A DNA stretch of 9,774 bases from an uncultured Oscillibacter sp. (GTDB lineage: Bacteria; Bacillota_A; Clostridia; Oscillospirales; Oscillospiraceae). Below, one piece after another: positions 6,112 through 9,774 of the stretch. Location of the stretch: the NCBI GenBank assembly GCA_902462475.1, contig CABQCB010000048.1:1-9774 (forward strand). The letters run 5' to 3'. The notes below the pieces were generated by a model, which saw only the letters and a program-made list of their open reading frames with translations, was not told where the DNA came from and did no database searches. Position 1 is the stretch's first letter. Each line of letters begins with the position of its first letter. The position numbers and the translations under genes are program-made.

Positions 6112-7062
6112 ATGCTGGCATTGGACTTTATCAACGTGGGCAACGGCGATTCCATTCTGGTGCGGGAGATCGCGGCGGGCCGGACCCGGTTTGCCATGCT
6201 GGTGGACTGCGGCCATGACAATCTGGTGCGGGACGACCACCCGCCCCTGGAGGATGAGCACTCCTGCCGGATCTACGCCGGGGATTTCCTCCGTGAGCAG
6301 GGCGTGGAGCGGCTGGATCTGCTGCTCATCACCCACTTCCATCGGGACCACATCGGAGGCCTTGGCCGGGTGCTGGACCAGGTGGCGGTGGACGAGCTGG
6401 TGGCCACCTATATCCCGCCTCTGTGCCCTGCGCCGCTGGACCCGGACGGGGACAACGGCCTGCCCAAGGCGGCCCGGAACGTGCTGCGGTGCGTGGATCT
6501 GTACGCCCGGGCTCTGGCGGACCATCCGGGCAAGGTGGGCCACTGCACGGAGCTTTCCGGCGGACGGCTGGAGCAGTGGCAGCTGACGCCGGAGCTGCGC
6601 ATGGACATCCTGTGCGGAGAACCCGCCCTCTATCCCCGCCAGAGAAAGCTCTATGACGCGGCCTTTGCCGGGGAACGGGACGGCTATGGACTGGTGCACT
6701 GGGGCAAGTCCATGAACGTGTCCAGCCTGCGCCAGCGGCTCTACTACCATGGCAAGGAGATCGTGCTGGGCGGCGATGCCTACGCCCACATGTGGGAGAC
6801 GGATACAGCCACCCCCTGCGATATTTTGAAAGTGCCCCACCACGCATCCCTCTCCTCCACCACCCGCAAGCTGCTGACGCTGCTGCGGCCCAAAACGGCG
6901 GTGGTGTCCGTAGCGGCGGGACGGCCTGACGAGCGGCCCCATCCCTACATTGTCTCGCTGCTGCGGGAATACGTCCAGGAGCTGTACTTCACCGACGCCG
7001 TGTCCATTCCCGGCCTGGTGGAGCCGGAGTACCACAAGTCCGTCCATCTGGAGATCGAATGA
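6112..7062 (+). CDS. Solitary ComEC-like metallo-beta-lactamase-fold hydrolase
   Basis: A 316-residue soluble protein with the full ComEC/Rec2-type MBL signature. It shows FINVGNGDSILV (6-17), LVDCGH (30-35), the metal motif THFHRDHIGG (74-83, with His75, His77, Asp79 and His80), GGDAY (220-224, with Asp222), VPHHAS (241-246) and a late VVSVAAGRPDERPHP block (264-278). Unlike ComEC it has no membrane segments and no OB domain, so it is not the DNA channel itself. Stand-alone proteins of this type are widespread, and their substrates (nucleic acid, nucleotide or phosphodiester) are mostly unknown. It lacks a signal peptide and should be cytoplasmic. It has its own promoter and terminator, so it appears to be a single-gene unit. 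The insert between the two metal motifs (about 100-215) is long and carries no motif I recognise. Confidence 0.9.
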   Translation: MLALDFINVGNGDSILVREIAAGRTRFAMLVDCGHDNLVRDDHPPLEDEHSCRIYAGDFLREQGVERLDLLLITHFHRDHIGGLGRVLDQVAVDELVATYIPPLCPAPLDPDGDNGLPKAARNVLRCVDLYARALADHPGKVGHCTELSGGRLEQWQLTPELRMDILCGEPALYPRQRKLYDAAFAGERDGYGLVHWGKSMNVSSLRQRLYYHGKEIVLGGDAYAHMWETDTATPCDILKVPHHASLSSTTRKLLTLLRPKTAVVSVAAGRPDERPHPYIVSLLREYVQELYFTDAVSIPGLVEPEYHKSVHLEIE

Positions 7063-7095
7063 ACACCACCCACTCCGTCTGAAGAGCGAATAGGA

Positions 7096-7124
7096 AAAGA
7101 GCCGGCCCGGGGCCGGCTCTTTAT
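7096..7124 (+). terminator. Intrinsic terminator of the MBL-fold hydrolase gene
   Basis: A 12-bp stem pairs AAAGAGCCGGCC (7096-7107) with GGCCGGCTCTTT (7111-7122) around a 3-nt loop. It lies 33 nt after the stop codon. The T run on the plus strand is short (TTTAT), so it may be of moderate strength. Confidence 0.82.
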
Positions 7125-7148
7125 CTTGCGGAGGCGCATGGAAGGGAT

Positions 7149-7180
7149 AAAAAAGACCGGCCGTAAGGCCGGTCTTTTTG
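7149..7180 (-). terminator. Intrinsic terminator of the sugar ABC transporter operon
   Basis: A 13-bp stem pairs 7150-7162 (A run then GACCGGCC) with 7167-7179 around the loop GTAA. Read on the minus strand the hairpin ends in a T6 run and lies 14 nt after the permease stop codon (7196-7194). The A/T symmetry allows action on the plus strand as a backup for the terminator at 7096-7124. Confidence 0.9.
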
Positions 7181-7193
7181 GTTGCGGATGGGA

Positions 7194-8222
7194 TCAGGCA
7201 GCGGCCATCTTGCGGGCCTTGGCCTCCATCTTGTTGCGGAACACGTCGATGGTAACGGCCAGAATGATGACCGCGCCGATGACGATGTACTGGATATCGT
7301 TGGAGGCACCGGCCAGGTTCAGACCGTTGCGGATGACGGCCATCAGCAGAGCGCCGATGAGGGTGCCCCAGATGGTGCCCTTGCCGCCGGTGAAGGAGGC
7401 GCCGCCCACGATGCACGCGGCGATGGCGTCGTTGTCGTAGGTGGAGCCGGCGTTGGCGTTGGCGGAGGCCAGACGGCCAACGGACACCACGCCTGCAAGG
7501 CCAGCCATGAAGCCGGAGAGGGTGTACACGAAGGTCAGCACGTTCTTGGAGGGGATACCGGAAAGACGGGCTGCCTCGGGGTTGCCGCCGCAGCAGTAGA
7601 TCTGACGGCCCAGAGCGGACTTCTTCAGGAAGATATCGAACAGAATGAACACGAAGATGACCAGGATGAAGCTCACGGGGATGCCGGGGAAGGCCAGCTT
7701 GCCGTCGGCGTCATAGGTGGCACCGATGGAAGCGCCGCCGATCCACATGAGGGAATCCACGCCCTGGTTGGTAAAGCCGATGGACTTGGAGCCGGTGATG
7801 ACCAGCGCGATGCCCAGCAGCACGTTTTTCATACCCATGGTGGACACGAACGGATGGGGCAGGTCCAGACGGGTCAGCAGCGTGCCGTTGATGAAGCCGG
7901 CGAAGGTGCTGACGGCCAGGCCGCAGATGGCCAGCAGGAAGGCGTTGGTGATGCCGAAGTTCTGCATGAGCACGCCGATGGTGCAGGTGCACAGCACACA
8001 GTTGGAGCCCACGGACAGGTCAATGCCGGCGGTGATCAGGGCGCACAGCATACCGGAGGCGATCAAGCAGTTGATGGACGCCTGCTTGAGGATGTTCATG
8101 ATGTTCTGGATGCGGGGGAACTTGTCGGGCATGGTGATGCAGAAAATCGCGATCAGAATGATCAGAGCCAGCAGTGTGCCCAGCTTCTGCAGCAGCTCTT
8201 TTGCGGAATTGTTCTTTTTCAT
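7194..8222 (-). CDS. Carbohydrate ABC importer permease (RbsC/MglC family)
   Basis: A 342-residue polytopic inner-membrane permease of the BPD_transp_2 family, which forms the homodimeric channel of ribose/galactose/xylose-type importers. Diagnostic blocks are ITAGIDLSVG (63-72), the ATPase-contact loop LGRQIYCCGGNPEAARLSGI (204-223), DAIAACIVGGASFTGGKGTIWG (265-286) and RNGLNL (298-303). The hydrophobic profile fits 8-10 membrane helices, and both ends are basic and cytoplasmic. The YDNDAIAACIVGG stretch is slightly closer to MglC than RbsC, but the sugar cannot be told from the permease. The ATG at 8222 is one base after the ATPase stop (TGA, T, ATG), and a GGAGGAG lies inside the ATPase end, so translation is probably coupled. 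It is the last gene before the terminator at 7149-7180. It holds ten cysteines, more than I expect for this family. Confidence 0.95.
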   Translation of the reverse strand: MKKNNSAKELLQKLGTLLALIILIAIFCITMPDKFPRIQNIMNILKQASINCLIASGMLCALITAGIDLSVGSNCVLCTCTIGVLMQNFGITNAFLLAICGLAVSTFAGFINGTLLTRLDLPHPFVSTMGMKNVLLGIALVITGSKSIGFTNQGVDSLMWIGGASIGATYDADGKLAFPGIPVSFILVIFVFILFDIFLKKSALGRQIYCCGGNPEAARLSGIPSKNVLTFVYTLSGFMAGLAGVVSVGRLASANANAGSTYDNDAIAACIVGGASFTGGKGTIWGTLIGALLMAVIRNGLNLAGASNDIQYIVIGAVIILAVTIDVFRNKMEAKARKMAAA

Positions 8223-8223
8223 A

Positions 8224-9726
8224 TCAGTCTAACTCTCCTCCCCAGGCCGCTTTCATGATGTCTTCAGAGTTGAAGTGCGGAGTGTCACGGTCGATATTGG
8301 CCATGACCCGGCCGCCCCGCATGACCACCACGTGGTCGCTCATGGCCAGGATCTCCGGCAGCTCGGAGGAGACCATGATGACGCATTTGCCGGCCTTGAC
8401 CAGGTCGTTCATGACACGGTAGACCTCGATCTTGGCGCCCACGTCGATGCCGCGGGTCGGCTCGTCAAAAATGAAGATCTCGGCGTCGGTGTTGACCCAC
8501 TTGCCGATAACCACCTTCTGCTGGTTGCCGCCGGAAAGCTGGGCGGTGACCTCGTCCAGAGAGGGAGTCTTGATCTTCAGGGACTCCACGTTGTCCTGGC
8601 CGGCCTTTTCGATCTGGGCCTTGTTGAGGAAGGGACCGTTGGAAAAGCCCTTCATGTTGGCCAGGATCAGGTTGGTCCGCACGTCCAGGGACAGTACCAG
8701 GCCCTGGCCCTTGCGGTCCTCCGTGAGGAAGGCGATCTTCTTCTTGATGGCGTCTTTGGGAGTTTTTATATGTACTTTTTCGCCCTTGACATAGACCTCG
8801 CCGCTGTCGAGCTTGTCGGCGCCGAAAATGGCACGCATGGTCTCGGTACGGCCTGCGCCCACCAGTCCGGCAAAGCCGGTGATCTGGCCGGCATGGGCCT
8901 GGAAGGAGACATCGTGGAGGACGCCGGCCTCGTTGAGGTTCTTGGCCTCCAGCCACACGTCGCCCTTGACGCCGAATTCCTTGGGGTAGAGGTTGTCCAG
9001 CGTCCGGCCCACCATGGCGGTGATCAGGGAATCCTCCGTCATGTCGGCAATGTCCTTGGTGACGATGTGCTCACCGTCGCGCATGACGGTGACACGGTCG
9101 CAGAGCTCAAAGAGTTCTTCCAACTTATGAGAGACAAACAGGATGGCCACGCCCTTGGCCTTCAGGCCCCGGACGGTCTCCATCAGCTGTGCGATCTCCT
9201 CTTTTCCCAGAGAGGAGGTAGGTTCGTCCATGATGATCAGCTTGGCGTCCAGGGAAACAGCCTTGGCGATCTCCACCATCTGCTGCTGGCCCACGCCCAG
9301 CTTGCCGCATTCCATTTTTACATCGATCTCGGGGTGACCCAGGGTCTTGAGGGCCTCGGCGGCCTCCCGGTGCATTCTGGGATAGTCCAGAAGCAGGCCC
9401 TTTTTCACGGCGCGCCCCATGAAAACATTATCCGTAACAGGCAGTTGCTTGACAATGTTCAGCTCCTGGTACACACAGGCGATTCCCGCCTCCCGGGACT
9501 GAACAGGGTTCTTGAAAACGACCTTCTGGCCGTCAACAAAGATGTCTCCCTCCTCCGGAGTGTGGACGCCGGTGAGCACCTTGATGAGGGTGGACTTGCC
9601 TGCGCCGTTTTCTCCGATCAGACCGTGGATCTCACCGGGTCTGATGCCAATGGACATATTTTTCAATGCGACGACACCAGGAAAACGCTTGGTAATATTT
9701 TTTAGTTCGACGACATACTCGCTCAT
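8224..9726 (-). CDS. Carbohydrate ABC importer double ATPase (RbsA/MglA/XylG family)
   Basis: A 500-residue cytoplasmic protein with two ABC ATPase domains in tandem, which energises uptake through the adjacent permease. Domain 1 has Walker A GENGAGKST (38-46), Q-loop Gln87, signature LGVGQQQMVEIAKA (143-156), Walker B LIIMDEPTSSL (163-173) and H-loop His200. Domain 2 has a degenerate Walker A, GLVGAGRTE (287-295, Arg instead of Lys), signature LSGGNQQKV (397-405), Walker B IFIFDEPTRGID (417-428) and Ser454 instead of the H-loop His. This asymmetry is typical of the family and not damage. The ATG at 9726 is chosen because MSEYVVELKNITKRFPG fits the family N-terminus. A GTG at 9759 is in frame and the frame stays open to the window edge, and neither start has a strong ribosome site. 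The sugar-binding lipoprotein gene is expected upstream, outside the window. Confidence 0.95.
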   Translation of the reverse strand: MSEYVVELKNITKRFPGVVALKNMSIGIRPGEIHGLIGENGAGKSTLIKVLTGVHTPEEGDIFVDGQKVVFKNPVQSREAGIACVYQELNIVKQLPVTDNVFMGRAVKKGLLLDYPRMHREAAEALKTLGHPEIDVKMECGKLGVGQQQMVEIAKAVSLDAKLIIMDEPTSSLGKEEIAQLMETVRGLKAKGVAILFVSHKLEELFELCDRVTVMRDGEHIVTKDIADMTEDSLITAMVGRTLDNLYPKEFGVKGDVWLEAKNLNEAGVLHDVSFQAHAGQITGFAGLVGAGRTETMRAIFGADKLDSGEVYVKGEKVHIKTPKDAIKKKIAFLTEDRKGQGLVLSLDVRTNLILANMKGFSNGPFLNKAQIEKAGQDNVESLKIKTPSLDEVTAQLSGGNQQKVVIGKWVNTDAEIFIFDEPTRGIDVGAKIEVYRVMNDLVKAGKCVIMVSSELPEILAMSDHVVVMRGGRVMANIDRDTPHFNSEDIMKAAWGGELD

Positions 9727-9774
9727 GGAATTGCCACGTTTCTTTCCTGATTTGTGCACTTCCCCGCCGCACCG

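Noticed and set aside
7182..8258. 358-residue plus-strand open frame opposite the permease
   Set aside because: Low-complexity shadow of the RbsC/MglC-type permease. Its start lies just past the operon terminator and has no ribosome site.
8275..9705. 476-residue plus-strand open frame opposite the ABC ATPase
   Set aside because: It is a shadow of the strongly conserved double ATPase, with no recognisable domain and a composition biased to Asp/His/Gly/Leu.
8224..9726. Degenerate second ATPase domain as a sign of decay
   Set aside because: Arg in place of the Walker A Lys and the missing H-loop His in domain 2 are normal for RbsA/MglA-type ATPases.
9727..9759. GTG start at 9759 for the ABC ATPase
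   Set aside because: It would add 11 residues not typical of the family, and the GGGGAA directly before it is too close to serve as a ribosome site. It cannot be fully excluded, because the ATG at 9726 also lacks a strong one.

Overview
The window is GC-rich, almost fully coding DNA. It looks like a low-copy chromosomal segment of a Gram-positive anaerobe of the class Clostridia, probably an Oscillospiraceae-type gut bacterium. That guess rests on AGGAGG-type ribosome sites, the DapH type of lysine pathway, the RbsA/MglA-RbsC/MglC type of sugar transporter, and high GC with short intergenic gaps and strong hairpin terminators. The taxon is inferred, not proven. I see no mobile element, tRNA, rRNA or CRISPR array.

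Left part (1-4010): genes matching the acetylase branch of diaminopimelate (DAP)/lysine synthesis. On the minus strand dapB (1191-475) is followed 4 nt later by dapH, which runs off the left edge. Divergent from dapB, on the plus strand, lies an M20D amidohydrolase (1352-2449) that could be the N-acetyl-DAP deacetylase, followed by a small YbjQ-family gene (2503-2823). A bidirectional terminator (2856-2894) separates these from a minus-strand class I aminotransferase (4002-2901), which resembles the N-acetyl-DAP aminotransferase PatA. This gene has its own consensus promoter, but its frame is broken near 3759-3768 by what looks like a deletion of about 40 nt. Reductase, acetyltransferase, aminotransferase and deacetylase would together cover tetrahydrodipicolinate formation through to LL-DAP, if the two less specific enzymes do what their position suggests.

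Middle part (4077-7124): a 590-residue membrane protein of no family I recognise (5888-4116, minus) has three N-terminal membrane segments and a large domain predicted to lie outside the cell. It is transcribed divergently from a solitary, soluble ComEC-like metallo-beta-lactamase-fold hydrolase (6112-7062, plus). Each has a recognisable sigma-70/sigma-A promoter in the 223-nt gap, and an imperfect inverted repeat overlaps the -35 box of the hydrolase.

Right part (7149-9774): two genes of a carbohydrate ABC importer on the minus strand, the double ATPase (9726-8224) and the permease (8222-7194), are one base apart. The substrate-binding protein is not in the window and is probably encoded upstream, beyond the right edge. 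Two back-to-back terminators (7096-7124 and 7149-7180) insulate this operon from the hydrolase gene.
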